Positions 1-9,264 of a stretch of DNA of 64,000 bases are shown here, piece by piece (positions within the stretch are counted from its first letter, which is position 1; the number at the start of each line of letters is the position of its first letter). This DNA comes from Burkholderia latens (lineage in GTDB: Bacteria; Pseudomonadota; Gammaproteobacteria; Burkholderiales; Burkholderiaceae). Under the pieces are notes generated by a model, which ran no database searches, was not told where the DNA came from, and saw only the letters and a program-made list of their open reading frames with translations. Made by a program: the position numbers and the translations under genes. The DNA lies in the NCBI RefSeq assembly GCF_001718795.1, contig NZ_CP013435.1:1364001-1428000 (forward strand). The letters run 5' to 3'.

Positions 1-48
1 GTCATGTTACTGTCACGCCAGTTTCATCGATTGTCACATTATCGTCAT
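1..48 (+). promoter_or_regulatory. Tandem Pho boxes upstream of pstS
   Basis: GTCAT/GTCAC-type half-sites begin at 1 (GTCAT), 12 (GTCAC), about 23 (TTCAT), 33 (GTCAC) and 44 (GTCAT). The pairs 1/12 and 33/44 are exactly 11 bp apart, the spacing of the two half-sites in a PhoB-binding Pho box. The block ends 57 bp before the pstS start, where a PhoB-activated promoter would lie. PhoB itself is encoded further down the same operon, so the arrangement implies autoregulation. The box may extend left beyond the window. Confidence 0.8.
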
Positions 49-104
49 GAGCAGCCCCTAACCTTCGCGGTGCCGTAGTCATCCGCTCACACACTGGAGG
101 TCTC

Positions 105-1139
105 ATGAAATTGATGCAAACCGCGATTGCCGGCCTGGCTGGCGCGCTTTTCGCAGTCGCCGCGCAAGCTGCCGACATCACGGGCGCAGGCAGCACGTTC
201 GCGATGCCGATCTATACGAAATGGGCTGCCGACTACCAGCAGTCCGGCGGCGCGAAGGTGAACTACCAGGGTATCGGTTCGTCGGGCGGCCTGAAGCAGA
301 TCGTCGCGAAGACGGTCGATTTTGCCGGTTCGGACGCTCCGCTGAAGGACGACGAACTCGCGAAGGAAGGCCTGTTCCAGTTTCCGACGGTGGTCGGCGG
401 CGTGGTGCCGGTCGTCAACGTGCCGGGCGTGAAGGCCGGCGAACTGACGCTGTCGGGCCCGGTGCTCGGCGACATCTACCTCGGCAAGATCAAGAAGTGG
501 AACGACCCGGCGATCGCCGCGCTGAACCCGAAGGTCAAGCTGCCGGATACGGACATCGCGGTCGTTCGCCGCGCCGACGGTTCGGGCACGAGCTTCATCT
601 GGACGAACTACCTGTCGAAGGTCAACGACGAGTGGAAGTCGAAGATCGGCGAAGGCACGACGGTCAACTGGCCGACGGGCACGGGCGGCAAGGGCAACGA
701 CGGCGTCGCGGCCTTCGTGCAGCGCCTGCCGGGCGCGATCGGCTACGTCGAATGGGCGTACGCGAAGAAGAACAACATGGTCTACACGGCGCTGAAGAAT
801 TCGTCGGGCACGGTGGTCGAGCCGAAGACCGAAACGTTCAAGGCCGCTGCTGCAGGCGCGAACTGGTCGAAGTCGTTCTACCAGATCCTGACGAACCAGC
901 CGGGCAAGGAAGCATGGCCGGTCGTCGGTGCGACGTTCGTGCTGCTGCACGCGAAGCAGGACAAGCCGGAGCAGGGCGCGGAAACGCTGAAGTTCTTCAG
1001 CTGGGCGTTCAAGAACGGCGAAAAGGCAGCCGACAGCCTCGACTACATCTCGCTGCCGGCGTCGGTCGAGACGGAAATCCGCAAGCAGTGGAAGACGAAG
1101 GTGACGGACGCATCGGGCAAGCCGGTGGCCGCCGAGTAA
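105..1139 (+). CDS. pstS: Phosphate ABC transporter, periplasmic phosphate-binding protein PstS
   Basis: PstS captures inorganic phosphate in the periplasm and delivers it to the PstCA permease. The 344-residue product has a Sec signal peptide (basic start, hydrophobic stretch, predicted cut after the AQA at residue 22), the GAGSTF motif right after it and a GSGTSFIW motif in the middle; these serine-rich loops bind phosphate in the family. A good ribosome site (GGAGG, 95-99) precedes the ATG. It is first in pstSCAB-phoU-phoBR and sits under the Pho boxes, so strong induction in phosphate starvation is expected. Length and motifs are normal for the family. Confidence 0.97.
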   Translation: MKLMQTAIAGLAGALFAVAAQAADITGAGSTFAMPIYTKWAADYQQSGGAKVNYQGIGSSGGLKQIVAKTVDFAGSDAPLKDDELAKEGLFQFPTVVGGVVPVVNVPGVKAGELTLSGPVLGDIYLGKIKKWNDPAIAALNPKVKLPDTDIAVVRRADGSGTSFIWTNYLSKVNDEWKSKIGEGTTVNWPTGTGGKGNDGVAAFVQRLPGAIGYVEWAYAKKNNMVYTALKNSSGTVVEPKTETFKAAAAGANWSKSFYQILTNQPGKEAWPVVGATFVLLHAKQDKPEQGAETLKFFSWAFKNGEKAADSLDYISLPASVETEIRKQWKTKVTDASGKPVAAE

Positions 1140-1155
1140 GCAGTAGTGCGGTTCG

Positions 1156-1180
1156 CTGCCCGGCCGTGCCGGCCGGGCAG
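1156..1180 (+). other. Intercistronic hairpin between pstS and pstC
   Basis: A perfect 10-bp stem (CTGCCCGGCC, 1156-1165, pairing with 1171-1180) with a 5-nt loop lies 16 bp after the pstS stop. No T-run follows, so it is not a standard terminator. Hairpins at this place after a binding-protein gene commonly protect the upstream message from 3' exonucleases, giving more PstS than permease; that role is inference here. Confidence 0.6.
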
Positions 1181-1233
1181 TGTGTGCGGTAAGGCGGGGC
1201 GTTACGGCGCCCGGCGATCCAAGACAGGCACCC

Positions 1234-2220
1234 ATGTCTGAAATTTCCTATACGTCATCCCGGTCCGCCGGCGCCGCGTCGCAACGCGCGCCGGGCCGCC
1301 TCGGCGACGTCCTCTTTGGCGGCCTCGCGCGGCTCGCCGCGATCGTGACCCTGCTGCTGCTGGGCGGGATCATCGTTTCCCTGATCATTGCGTCGATGCC
1401 GACGATCCAGAAGTTCGGCCTCGGCTTCCTGTGGCAATCCGAGTGGGATCCCAACTCGGACATCTACGGCGCGCTCGTGCCGATCTACGGCACGATCGTC
1501 ACGTCGCTGATCGCGCTCGTGATCGCAGTGCCCGTCAGCTTCGGCATCGCGCTGTTTCTCACCGAACTGTCGCCCGTGTGGCTGCGCCGCCCGCTCGGCA
1601 TCGCGATCGAGCTGCTCGCCGCGATTCCGTCGATCGTGTACGGCATGTGGGGCCTGCTCGTGTTCGCGCCGATTTTCGCCGAATACTTCCAGAAGCCGAT
1701 CGGCCGCATCTTCAAGGATGTGTGGGTCATCGGTCCGCTGACGTCCGGCGCGCCGATCGGCATCGGCATTCTCGCCGCCGGCGTGATCCTCGCGATCATG
1801 ATCATCCCGTACATCGCATCGGTGATGCGCGACGTGTTCGAAGTCACGCCCGTGCTGTTGAAGGAGTCGGCGTACGGAATCGGCTGCACGACGTGGGAAG
1901 TGATGTGGAAGGTCGTGTTGCCCTATACGAAGACCGGCGTGATCGGCGGCGTGATGCTCGGCCTCGGCCGCGCGCTTGGCGAGACGATGGCCGTGACGTT
2001 CGTGATCGGCAACACGAACCTGCTCGACAGCGTGTCGCTGTTCGCGCCCGGCAACAGCATCACTTCGGCGCTCGCGAACGAATTCGCGGAAGCGCAGCCG
2101 GGCCTGCATACGTCCGCGCTGATGGAGCTGGGCCTGATCCTGTTCGTGATCACGTTCATCGTGCTGTCGATCTCCAAACTGTTGCTGCTTCGTCTCGAGA
2201 AGGGAGAGGGCAAGAAATGA
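1234..2220 (+). CDS. pstC: Phosphate ABC transporter permease PstC
   Basis: PstC is one of the two inner-membrane subunits of the Pst channel. The 328-residue product has a cytoplasmic N-terminus followed by about six hydrophobic segments and the permease loop (near '[16 protein letters not shown]', about residue 245), which docks on the ATPase. I chose the ATG at 1234 (MSEISYTSS) because an upstream in-frame start at 1180 would add an uncharacteristic 18 residues running through the intercistronic region. The stop overlaps the pstA start (ATGA, 2217-2220), which suggests translational coupling. Confidence 0.95.
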   Translation: MSEISYTSSRSAGAASQRAPGRLGDVLFGGLARLAAIVTLLLLGGIIVSLIIASMPTIQKFGLGFLWQSEWDPNSDIYGALVPIYGTIVTSLIALVIAVPVSFGIALFLTELSPVWLRRPLGIAIELLAAIPSIVYGMWGLLVFAPIFAEYFQKPIGRIFKDVWVIGPLTSGAPIGIGILAAGVILAIMIIPYIASVMRDVFEVTPVLLKESAYGIGCTTWEVMWKVVLPYTKTGVIGGVMLGLGRALGETMAVTFVIGNTNLLDSVSLFAPGNSITSALANEFAEAQPGLHTSALMELGLILFVITFIVLSISKLLLLRLEKGEGKK

Positions 2221-3110
2221 GCGAGCCCGTCATGAATTTCCCGGGGCCGAACGGCGCCGCGCTCGACGCGATGCGCAACCGGCTGCAGCGCAAGCGCAAG
2301 GTGACCAACGCGATCGCGCTGACCGCGTCGCTCGCCGCAATGGCATTCGGCCTGCTGTGGCTCGTGTGGATCCTGTACACGACCGTGCATCTCGGCGTAG
2401 GCGGCCTGTCGGTGCAGCTGTTCACCGAATCGACGCCCGCGCCGAACACGGAAGGCGGCGGTCTCGCGAACGCGATCGTCGGCAGCCTGCTGCTGTGCGG
2501 CTTCGGCACGCTGGTCGGCACGCCGATCGGCATCCTCGCGGGCGTCTATCTCGCCGAATACGGCCAGAAGAACCTGCTCGCGAGCACGATCCGCTTCATC
2601 AACGACATCCTGCTGTCGGCGCCTTCGATCGTCATCGGCCTGTTCGTGTACGCGATCGTCGTCGCGAAGTCGGGGCGCTTCTCGGGCTGGGCCGGCGTCA
2701 TTGCGCTCGCGCTGCTGCAGATCCCGATCGTGATTCGCACGACCGAGAACATGCTGAAGCTCGTGCCGAACGCGCTGCGTGAAGCGGCGGTCGCGCTGGG
2801 CACGCCGAAGTGGCGCATGGTGCTGAAGATCACGCTGCGCGCGTCGGTCGGCGGCATCGTGACGGGCGTGCTGCTCGCGGTCGCGCGGATTGCCGGCGAA
2901 ACGGCGCCGCTGCTGTTCACGGCGCTGTCGAACCAGTTCTTCTCGTGGGACATGAGCCAGCCGATGGCGAACCTGCCCGTGACGATCTACAAGTTCGCGA
3001 TGAGCCCGTTCGCCGAATGGCAGTCGCTCGCATGGGCGGGCGTGTTCCTGATCACGCTCGGGGTGCTCGGACTGAACATCCTGGCGCGCTCGATCTTCTC
3101 GAAAAAGTAA
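2217..3110 (+). CDS. pstA: Phosphate ABC transporter permease PstA
   Basis: Second Pst membrane subunit, 297 residues, partner of PstC. One transmembrane segment near residues 26-50 is followed by a periplasmic stretch and five more hydrophobic segments; the '[16 protein letters not shown]' region (about residue 225) is the conserved permease loop contacting PstB. The start overlaps the pstC stop by 4 bp. A long upstream extension of the same frame has the composition of a shadow of pstC and is not coding. The gene is 15 bp from pstB. Confidence 0.95.
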   Translation: MSEPVMNFPGPNGAALDAMRNRLQRKRKVTNAIALTASLAAMAFGLLWLVWILYTTVHLGVGGLSVQLFTESTPAPNTEGGGLANAIVGSLLLCGFGTLVGTPIGILAGVYLAEYGQKNLLASTIRFINDILLSAPSIVIGLFVYAIVVAKSGRFSGWAGVIALALLQIPIVIRTTENMLKLVPNALREAAVALGTPKWRMVLKITLRASVGGIVTGVLLAVARIAGETAPLLFTALSNQFFSWDMSQPMANLPVTIYKFAMSPFAEWQSLAWAGVFLITLGVLGLNILARSIFSKK

Positions 3111-3125
3111 CGGCGGAGCAATCCG

Positions 3126-3974
3126 ATGAATATGGCAGAAAGCCACCTGAATCCCGTCGAGCGCACCGTCGCGCCCGCCGGCACGCAAGACGCGGCAAAC
3201 GGCCGTCCGCTGGCGCCGCTGAACGCGAAGATCGAGGTCAACAACCTCAACTTCTTCTACAACAAGTTTCACGCGCTGAAGAACATCAACCTGCGCATTC
3301 CCGAAGGGAAGGTGACGGCGTTCATCGGCCCGTCGGGCTGCGGCAAGTCGACGCTGCTGCGCACGTTCAACAAGATGTTCGCGCTCTATCCGGAGCAGCG
3401 CGCCGAAGGCGAAATCCTGATGGACGGCGAGAACCTGTTGACCACCAAGCGCGACATCTCGCTGCTGCGTGCGCGGATCGGCATGGTGTTCCAGAAGCCG
3501 ACCCCGTTCCCGATGTCGATCTACGACAACATCGCGTTCGGCGTGAAGATGTTCGAGAAGCTCACGCGCTCGGAAATGGACGATCGCGTCGAATGGGCGC
3601 TGACGAAGGCCGCACTGTGGAACGAAGTGAAGGACAAGCTGAACCAGAGCGGCTACGGGCTGTCAGGCGGCCAGCAGCAGCGTCTGTGCATCGCACGCGG
3701 CATCGCGATCCGACCTGAAGTGCTGCTGCTCGACGAACCGTGCTCCGCGCTCGACCCGATCTCTACGGGCCGCATCGAAGAGCTGATCGCGGAGCTGAAG
3801 AGCGACTACACGGTCGTGATCGTCACGCACAACATGCAGCAGGCCGCGCGCTGCTCGGACTTCACGGCCTACATGTACCTGGGCGAGCTGATCGAATTCG
3901 GCGAAACCGAAAAGATCTTCATCAAGCCGGTGCGCAAGGAAACGGAAGACTACATCACCGGCCGCTTCGGCTGA
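3126..3974 (+). CDS. pstB: Phosphate ABC transporter ATP-binding protein PstB
   Basis: ATPase that drives phosphate import through PstCA. The 282-residue product carries a complete ABC module: Walker [10 protein letters not shown] (68-76), the Q-loop in '[12 protein letters not shown]', the signature LSGGQQQR, Walker B VLLLDEP and the switch histidine in 'VIVTHNMQQ'. The first 35 residues precede the ABC fold and are variable, which is usual in beta-proteobacteria. The phoU start lies 18 bp downstream. Confidence 0.97.
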   Translation: MNMAESHLNPVERTVAPAGTQDAANGRPLAPLNAKIEVNNLNFFYNKFHALKNINLRIPEGKVTAFIGPSGCGKSTLLRTFNKMFALYPEQRAEGEILMDGENLLTTKRDISLLRARIGMVFQKPTPFPMSIYDNIAFGVKMFEKLTRSEMDDRVEWALTKAALWNEVKDKLNQSGYGLSGGQQQRLCIARGIAIRPEVLLLDEPCSALDPISTGRIEELIAELKSDYTVVIVTHNMQQAARCSDFTAYMYLGELIEFGETEKIFIKPVRKETEDYITGRFG

Positions 3975-3992
3975 TGACGGAGAACAACAGTC

Positions 3993-4697
3993 ATGTCGGA
4001 TAAACATCTGTCGAGCCAGTTCGATGCGGACCTGAACGCCGTGTCGTCGAAAGTGCTGGAAATGGGCGGGCTGGTCGAGTCGCAGATCGTCGGCGCAATG
4101 CACGCGCTGAACGAATTCGACCGCGAGACGGCCGAGAAGGTGATCGCGGCCGAGGAAACGCTGAACGCGATGGAAGTCGAGATCGACCAGGAGTGCGGCA
4201 ACATCATCGCGCGGAGGCAGCCGGCCGCGCGCGACCTGCGTCTTCTGATGTCGATTTCGAAAACGATTACGAACCTCGAGCGCGCCGGCGACGAAGCGGA
4301 GAAGATCGCGAAGCGCGTGCGCCGCCTGATCGACGAGCCGGCCGCACGCGCGGTCAATATCGCGGAGATCAAGGTGTCGGGCGAGATGGCCGTGACGATC
4401 CTGCGTCGCGCGCTCGACGCGTTCGCGCGCCTTGATACGGTTGCGGCCGCGCAGATCGTCAAGGACGACAAGGAAATCGACCAGGAATTCCGCGCGTTCG
4501 TGCGCAAGCTCGTGTCGTACATGCAGGAAGACCCGCGCACGATCTCGGTCGGCCTCGAGTACCTGTTCATCGCGAAGGCAATCGAGCGGATCGGCGACCA
4601 CGCGAAGAACATCGCCGAATTCATCATCTACATCGTGAAGGGCACCGACGTGCGGCATCAGCCGCGCGACACGCTCGATCGCGAAGCCAACAGTTAA
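3993..4697 (+). CDS. phoU: Phosphate signalling protein PhoU
   Basis: PhoU links the Pst transporter to the PhoR kinase and keeps the Pho regulon off when phosphate is plentiful. The 234-residue protein is all-helical with two PhoU repeats, the first centred on 'ISKTITNLERAGDEAEKIAKR' and the second on 'YLFIAKAIERIGDHAKNIAEF'; the E/D-x3-D metal-binding motif (ERAGDEAEKI and ERIGDHAKNI) is present in both. It lies between pstB and phoB with short spacers, matching its signalling role. Confidence 0.96.
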   Translation: MSDKHLSSQFDADLNAVSSKVLEMGGLVESQIVGAMHALNEFDRETAEKVIAAEETLNAMEVEIDQECGNIIARRQPAARDLRLLMSISKTITNLERAGDEAEKIAKRVRRLIDEPAARAVNIAEIKVSGEMAVTILRRALDAFARLDTVAAAQIVKDDKEIDQEFRAFVRKLVSYMQEDPRTISVGLEYLFIAKAIERIGDHAKNIAEFIIYIVKGTDVRHQPRDTLDREANS

Positions 4698-4728
4698 TCG
4701 ACTCCGTACAGGAAGAACAGAGGTGCCG

Positions 4729-5430
4729 ATGCCCAGCAACATTCTCGTCGTTGAAGATGAGCCCGCGATTTCCGAACTGATCTCGGTGAATCTCCAGCAT
4801 GCCGGCCACTGCCCGATCCGCGCGTACAACGCGGAGCAGGCGCAGAACCTGATCAGCGATGTGCTGCCCGATCTCGTGCTGCTCGACTGGATGCTGCCGG
4901 GCAAGTCCGGTATTGCGTTCGCGCGCGACCTGCGCAACAACGAACGGACCAAACACATCCCGATCATCATGCTGACCGCCCGCGGCGACGAGCAGGACAA
5001 GGTGCTCGGCCTCGAGATCGGCGCGGACGACTACGTGACGAAGCCGTTCTCGCCGAAGGAGCTGATGGCCCGCATCAAGGCGGTGCTGCGCCGCCGCGCG
5101 CCGCAGCTGACCGAGGACGTCGTGTCGATCAACGGGCTGCGCCTCGATCCGGCTACGCACCGCGTCGCCGCGCACGGCGACGGCAGCGAGATCAAGCTCG
5201 ATCTCGGCCCCACCGAGTTCCGCCTGCTGCATTTCTTCATGACGCATCCGGAGCGCGTGCACAGTCGCACGCAACTGCTCGACCAGGTGTGGGGCGATCA
5301 CGTGTTCGTCGAAGAGCGCACCGTGGACGTGCACATCAAACGATTGCGCGCGGCCTTGAAACCGGCCGGCTGCGATGCGATGATCGAGACCGTGCGCGGC
5401 AGCGGCTACCGGCTCGCGAAGCACGCGTAA
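4729..5430 (+). CDS. phoB: Phosphate regulon response regulator PhoB
   Basis: DNA-binding regulator that binds Pho boxes when phosphorylated by PhoR. It has an N-terminal receiver domain with acidic pocket E9/D10, phospho-acceptor Asp53 (LLDWMLPG) and the conserved lysine in 'DDYVTKPFSPKEL', then an OmpR-type winged helix (about 130-232, 'VWGDHVFVEERTVDVHIKRLR'). I chose the ATG at 4729; a GTG at 4723 would add only two residues. At 233 residues it has the usual PhoB length. Targets visible in this window are the pst promoter and probably ppk1. Confidence 0.96.
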   Translation: MPSNILVVEDEPAISELISVNLQHAGHCPIRAYNAEQAQNLISDVLPDLVLLDWMLPGKSGIAFARDLRNNERTKHIPIIMLTARGDEQDKVLGLEIGADDYVTKPFSPKELMARIKAVLRRRAPQLTEDVVSINGLRLDPATHRVAAHGDGSEIKLDLGPTEFRLLHFFMTHPERVHSRTQLLDQVWGDHVFVEERTVDVHIKRLRAALKPAGCDAMIETVRGSGYRLAKHA

Positions 5431-5488
5431 ACGTATCCGGATATGCCGTGTGCCACGGCATGCCGTTCAAACTTTCGGGCGCTGAATC

Positions 5489-6808
5489 ATGAACATCATC
5501 TGGGCGCGCTTTCTCGTGTCGCTCGTGCTGCTCGTGCTGATCAGCGTATTGGTCGGCGTGTTCGCCGGCCCGCCCGCGGCCCTCGGGTTCGCGGTCGTGA
5601 TGCTGGTCGCGCAGGGCTTCTTCAGTACCTTTCATACGCAACGTCTTTGGCGTCTGCTCGATGCACCGGTGTACGGCGAGGTGCCGAGCGCGCCGGGCAT
5701 CTGGGGCGAGATCTATTACCGGCTGCACAAGCTCGCGAAACAGTGGCACGCGCAGGTGCGTCAGGTCGAGCAGCAGCATTCGCGCTTCATCCAGGCGATC
5801 CAGGCGTCGCCGAACGGTGTCGCGATGCTCGACGATCATGACCAGATCGAATGGTGCAACGCGATCGCCGAGGTGCACTTCGGCCTCGATGCAAAGCGCG
5901 ACCTGCGCCAACACATCACGAATCTCGTGCGTCATCCGGAGTTCGTCCGCTACCTGAATGCGCAGCATTACGAAGAGACGCTCGTGATGCGCGGGATGGG
6001 CGATTCGCGGCAGAACGTGCTCGAAGTGCAGGTGTTCCCGTACGGCGAGAACCGCAAACTGCTGCTCACGCAGGACATCACCGAGCTCGAGCGGACCGAC
6101 GCGATGCGGCGCGACTTCGTCGCGAACGTTTCGCATGAACTGAAGACGCCGCTGACCGTGCTGTCGGGCTTTCTCGAGACGATGCGCGAGCTGCCGCTGA
6201 ACGATGAAGACCGCGCGCGCTATCTCGACATGATGGAGCAGCAGGCATCGCGGATGCGTCACATCGTCACCGACCTGCTCGTGCTCGCGAAGCTCGAGGG
6301 CGAAAGCAAGCCGCCGATGGATCACGCTGTCGACATGCGCGCCGTGTTCGACCATCTGAAGGAGGATGCGCAGACGCTGTCGAACGGGCATCACAAGATC
6401 ACATTCGCGATCGACGAGACGCTCGGCGTGACCGGCGCGCAAACCGAAGTGTTCAGCGCGTTCGCGAATCTTGTCACCAACGCGATTCGCTATACGCCGG
6501 ACGGCGGCAAGATCGTCGTCTCGTGGCGGCGTGAGGGCGGGCAGGGCGTGTTTTCCGTCACCGACAGCGGTTTCGGCATTCCTGCGGCCGATCTGCCGCG
6601 GCTGACCGAGCGGTTCTACCGCGTCGACCGCAGCCGTTCGCGCGATACGGGCGGCACCGGGCTCGGCCTCGCGATCGTCAAGCATGTGCTGCAGCGGCAC
6701 GACTCGCACCTGTACGTGCAGAGCGAAGAAGGGCGCGGCAGCACGTTCACCGCACGTTTTCCGGCGTCGCGGGTCATCGCGATCCGGCCGGCCGCGTTCG
6801 AAGCGTGA
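5489..6808 (+). CDS. phoR: Phosphate regulon sensor histidine kinase PhoR
   Basis: Inner-membrane kinase that phosphorylates PhoB in phosphate limitation. The 439-residue product starts with two hydrophobic segments (about 5-25 and 30-47) and no real periplasmic domain, as in other PhoR proteins; a PAS domain (about 100-195) follows, then the H-box with His216 (VSHELKTPLTV), the N-box (NLVTNAIRYTP), G1 (DSGFGIP) and G2 (GTGLGLAI). It is the last gene of the operon, 58 bp after phoB and just before a strong terminator. Confidence 0.96.
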   Translation: MNIIWARFLVSLVLLVLISVLVGVFAGPPAALGFAVVMLVAQGFFSTFHTQRLWRLLDAPVYGEVPSAPGIWGEIYYRLHKLAKQWHAQVRQVEQQHSRFIQAIQASPNGVAMLDDHDQIEWCNAIAEVHFGLDAKRDLRQHITNLVRHPEFVRYLNAQHYEETLVMRGMGDSRQNVLEVQVFPYGENRKLLLTQDITELERTDAMRRDFVANVSHELKTPLTVLSGFLETMRELPLNDEDRARYLDMMEQQASRMRHIVTDLLVLAKLEGESKPPMDHAVDMRAVFDHLKEDAQTLSNGHHKITFAIDETLGVTGAQTEVFSAFANLVTNAIRYTPDGGKIVVSWRREGGQGVFSVTDSGFGIPAADLPRLTERFYRVDRSRSRDTGGTGLGLAIVKHVLQRHDSHLYVQSEEGRGSTFTARFPASRVIAIRPAAFEA

Positions 6809-6852
6809 GCATCGCAACATGAGTGGCGCGCTGCGGCGCTTGCCCTGAAACG

Positions 6853-6882
6853 AAAAAGCACAGCCCGCGGGCTGTGCTTTTT
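6853..6882. terminator. Bidirectional terminator between phoR and ppk1
   Basis: A perfect 30-bp palindrome: AAAAAGCACAGCCCG (6853-6867) is exactly complementary to 6868-6882. It gives a GC stem with an A-run before and a T-run after, so it can terminate transcription from both the pst-pho operon (plus) and ppk1 (minus), which converge here. Confidence 0.92.
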
Positions 6883-6919
6883 GCTTTCCGTGCCGCGCGC
6901 GATACGTGCGCGCGGCCCG

Positions 6920-8983
6920 TTACGAACAGAATTTCGCAAGCAGCCCGAGCTGCGCGTTGCGGACCGTCTTGCCCGTGCGGCGCCGGCGGTAGTGGCCGTC
7001 GCTGTGCATCTGCCATGCCGACTGGTTGTCGCCGAGGCAGACCGACAGCCCTTCGGCGATCACGCGGCGCTTCAGCTTGCGCTCGCGGATCGGGAACGCG
7101 ACTTCGACGCGGCGGAACAGGTTGCGGTCCATCCAGTCGGCGCTCGACAGATAGACGTCCTCGGCGCCGCCCGCATGGAAATAGTAGATGCGGTGATGTT
7201 CGAGGAAGCGCCCGACGATCGAGCGCACCGTGATGTTCTCCGACAGGCCTGGCACGCCGGGCTTGAGCGCGCACACGCCGCGCACGATCAGGTCGACCTT
7301 CACGCCGGCCTGCGATGCTTCGTACAACGCGGCGATCACCGACGGCTCGAGCAGCGCGTTCATCTTCGCGACGATGCGCGCGCGCTTGCCGGCGCGTGCA
7401 TTGTCGATCTCCGCGTTGATCGATTCGATGATGCGCGGATGCAGCGTGAACGGCGACTGCCACAGCTCGTGCAGCGTGAGCTCGCCGCCGATCCCCGTCA
7501 GCTGCTGGAACACGTGGTGGACGTCTTCGCAGATCTTCTGGTCGGCCGTCATCAATCCGAAGTCGGTGTAGAGCCGGGCGGTGCGCGGATGATAGTTGCC
7601 GGTGCCGAGGTGCACGTAGCGCCGCAGCACCGCCTTGCCCTCGTGTACGACGCGCCGCACGATCAGCATCATCTTCGCGTGGCACTTGTGACCGACCACG
7701 CCGTACACGACGTGCGCGCCTACCGCCTCCAGCTGGGACGCCCAGTTGATGTTGGTTTCCTCGTCGAAGCGTGCGAGCAGCTCGACGACGACGGTCACTT
7801 CTTTGCCGTTGCGCGCGGCTTCCATCAGCGCGTCCATCAGCGGCGAATCGGTGCCGGTGCGGTAGATCGTCTGCTTGATCGCGACGACGCTCGGATCCTT
7901 CGCGGCCTGCTGCAGCAGTTCGAGCACCGGCTGGAAGCTCTCGTACGGGTGGTGCAGCAGGATGTCGCCGTCGTCGATCGCGTCGAACATCGTCGGTGCC
8001 CCCGCGATCGCGGGCGGAATCGACGCGACGAACGGCGCGAACTTCAGATCGGGCCGATCGACGAGATCGGGAATCTGCATCAGCCGCACGAGATTCACGG
8101 ACCCTGCGACGCGATAGCAGTCCTTGTCGTCGAGCAGGCTTTCGTCGAGAAGCCGCCGCACGATGTGCTGCGGCGTGTCGGCCGACACTTCGAGCCGCAC
8201 CGCGTTGCCGAGGTGGCGCGCCGGCAGTTCGCCCTGCAGTGCGACACGCAGGTTCGTGATTTCGTCTTCATCGACGAAGAGTTCGCTGTTGCGCGTGATG
8301 CGGAACTGGTTGCAGCTCTTCACGACGAGCTGCGGGAACAGCTCGCCGACGAAGCGCTGCATGAACGAGCTGAGCAGCACGAAGCCGTGCTCGAAGCCCG
8401 ACAGCGCCTGCGGCATGCGCACGACGCGCGGTAGCGCGCGCGGCGCCTGCACGATGCCCATCACCGCCTGGCGGCCGAACGCGTCCCGACCTTCGAGCTC
8501 GACGACAAAGTTCAGGCTCTTGTTCAGCACGCGCGGGAACGGGTGCGCGGGGTCGAGGCCGATCGGCGTCAGCACCGGCAGCAGCTCGTCGAGGAAATAG
8601 CGGCGCGCCCATTCGAGCTGCTCGTCGTTCCACGAGTCGCTCGCGTGGAAGTAGATGCCTTCCTGCTCGAGCGCCGGCAGCACGGTTTCATGCAGCATTG
8701 TGTACTGGCGGTGCACGAGCCGCTGCGCGCGTTCGACGACGAGATCGTAAGCGTGCTGCAGCGACATGCCGTCGGGCGTCAGCGCGCCGGGATTGTCGCG
8801 GATCTGTTCCTGAAGGCCCGCCATCCGAACTTCGAAGAATTCGTCGAGGTTGCTGCTCGTGATGCAGATGAAGCGCAGGCGTTCGAGTAGCGGGATTTGC
8901 GGGTCAGCGGCCTGGGCAAGCACGCGCTCGTTGAAACCGAGGATGCCGAGTTCACGATTGAGAAGCGGATAACGGGCGGACAT
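6920..8983 (-). CDS. ppk1: Polyphosphate kinase 1
   Basis: Makes inorganic polyphosphate from ATP at the inner membrane. The 687-residue product has the PPK1 N-terminal domain (NRELGILGFNERVLAQA), the middle domain, and two phospholipase-D-like C-terminal domains; the autophosphorylated histidine is expected in 'GHKCHAKMMLIVRR' and a second conserved His in 'NYHPRTARLYTD'. I start at MSARYPLLN (8983): the frame stays open 43 codons further up, but that stretch is unlike PPK and contains the Pho box. It is divergent from ppx, the degradative enzyme, and convergent with phoR. Confidence 0.96.
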   Translation of the reverse strand: MSARYPLLNRELGILGFNERVLAQAADPQIPLLERLRFICITSSNLDEFFEVRMAGLQEQIRDNPGALTPDGMSLQHAYDLVVERAQRLVHRQYTMLHETVLPALEQEGIYFHASDSWNDEQLEWARRYFLDELLPVLTPIGLDPAHPFPRVLNKSLNFVVELEGRDAFGRQAVMGIVQAPRALPRVVRMPQALSGFEHGFVLLSSFMQRFVGELFPQLVVKSCNQFRITRNSELFVDEDEITNLRVALQGELPARHLGNAVRLEVSADTPQHIVRRLLDESLLDDKDCYRVAGSVNLVRLMQIPDLVDRPDLKFAPFVASIPPAIAGAPTMFDAIDDGDILLHHPYESFQPVLELLQQAAKDPSVVAIKQTIYRTGTDSPLMDALMEAARNGKEVTVVVELLARFDEETNINWASQLEAVGAHVVYGVVGHKCHAKMMLIVRRVVHEGKAVLRRYVHLGTGNYHPRTARLYTDFGLMTADQKICEDVHHVFQQLTGIGGELTLHELWQSPFTLHPRIIESINAEIDNARAGKRARIVAKMNALLEPSVIAALYEASQAGVKVDLIVRGVCALKPGVPGLSENITVRSIVGRFLEHHRIYYFHAGGAEDVYLSSADWMDRNLFRRVEVAFPIRERKLKRRVIAEGLSVCLGDNQSAWQMHSDGHYRRRRTGKTVRNAQLGLLAKFCS

Positions 8984-9046
8984 CGGCAGAGTAGGCGGTA
9001 ATTCAGGCGATGATTCGAAAGGACGCTCGGAAACTCTCACGGTGCG

Positions 9047-9064
9047 ATGACGTGCTGATGACAA
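9047..9064 (-). promoter_or_regulatory. Pho box upstream of ppk1
   Basis: On the minus strand two GTCAT half-sites occur 11 bp apart (complements of ATGAC at 9058-9062 and 9047-9051), the first preceded by TT. This fits the two-half-site Pho box and lies 64-79 bp upstream of the ppk1 start. It implies PhoB activation of polyphosphate synthesis. It could also influence the divergent ppx gene, whose start is 200 bp away. Confidence 0.75.
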
Positions 9065-9264
9065 TGATCTATTTATATCGGGAAATTCTACGCCGGAACC
9101 GATTTGTCTCATAAATATGTTTCGGCCATATACAAACTACTCGGGTACATGCCCGTGAAGCGTGGCAATCGCAAGCGTTCCACGCTTAAAATGTCGCCTT
9201 TGACAGATCGTCCGGCGGTGCCCGATCGGCCGCCGTGGGCGAATGCGCACGGAGCCTCCTTCTG

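Noticed and set aside
4723..4728. GTG start for phoB
   Set aside because: It adds only Met-Pro; the ATG at 4729 has an adequate AGAGG upstream and gives the standard length.
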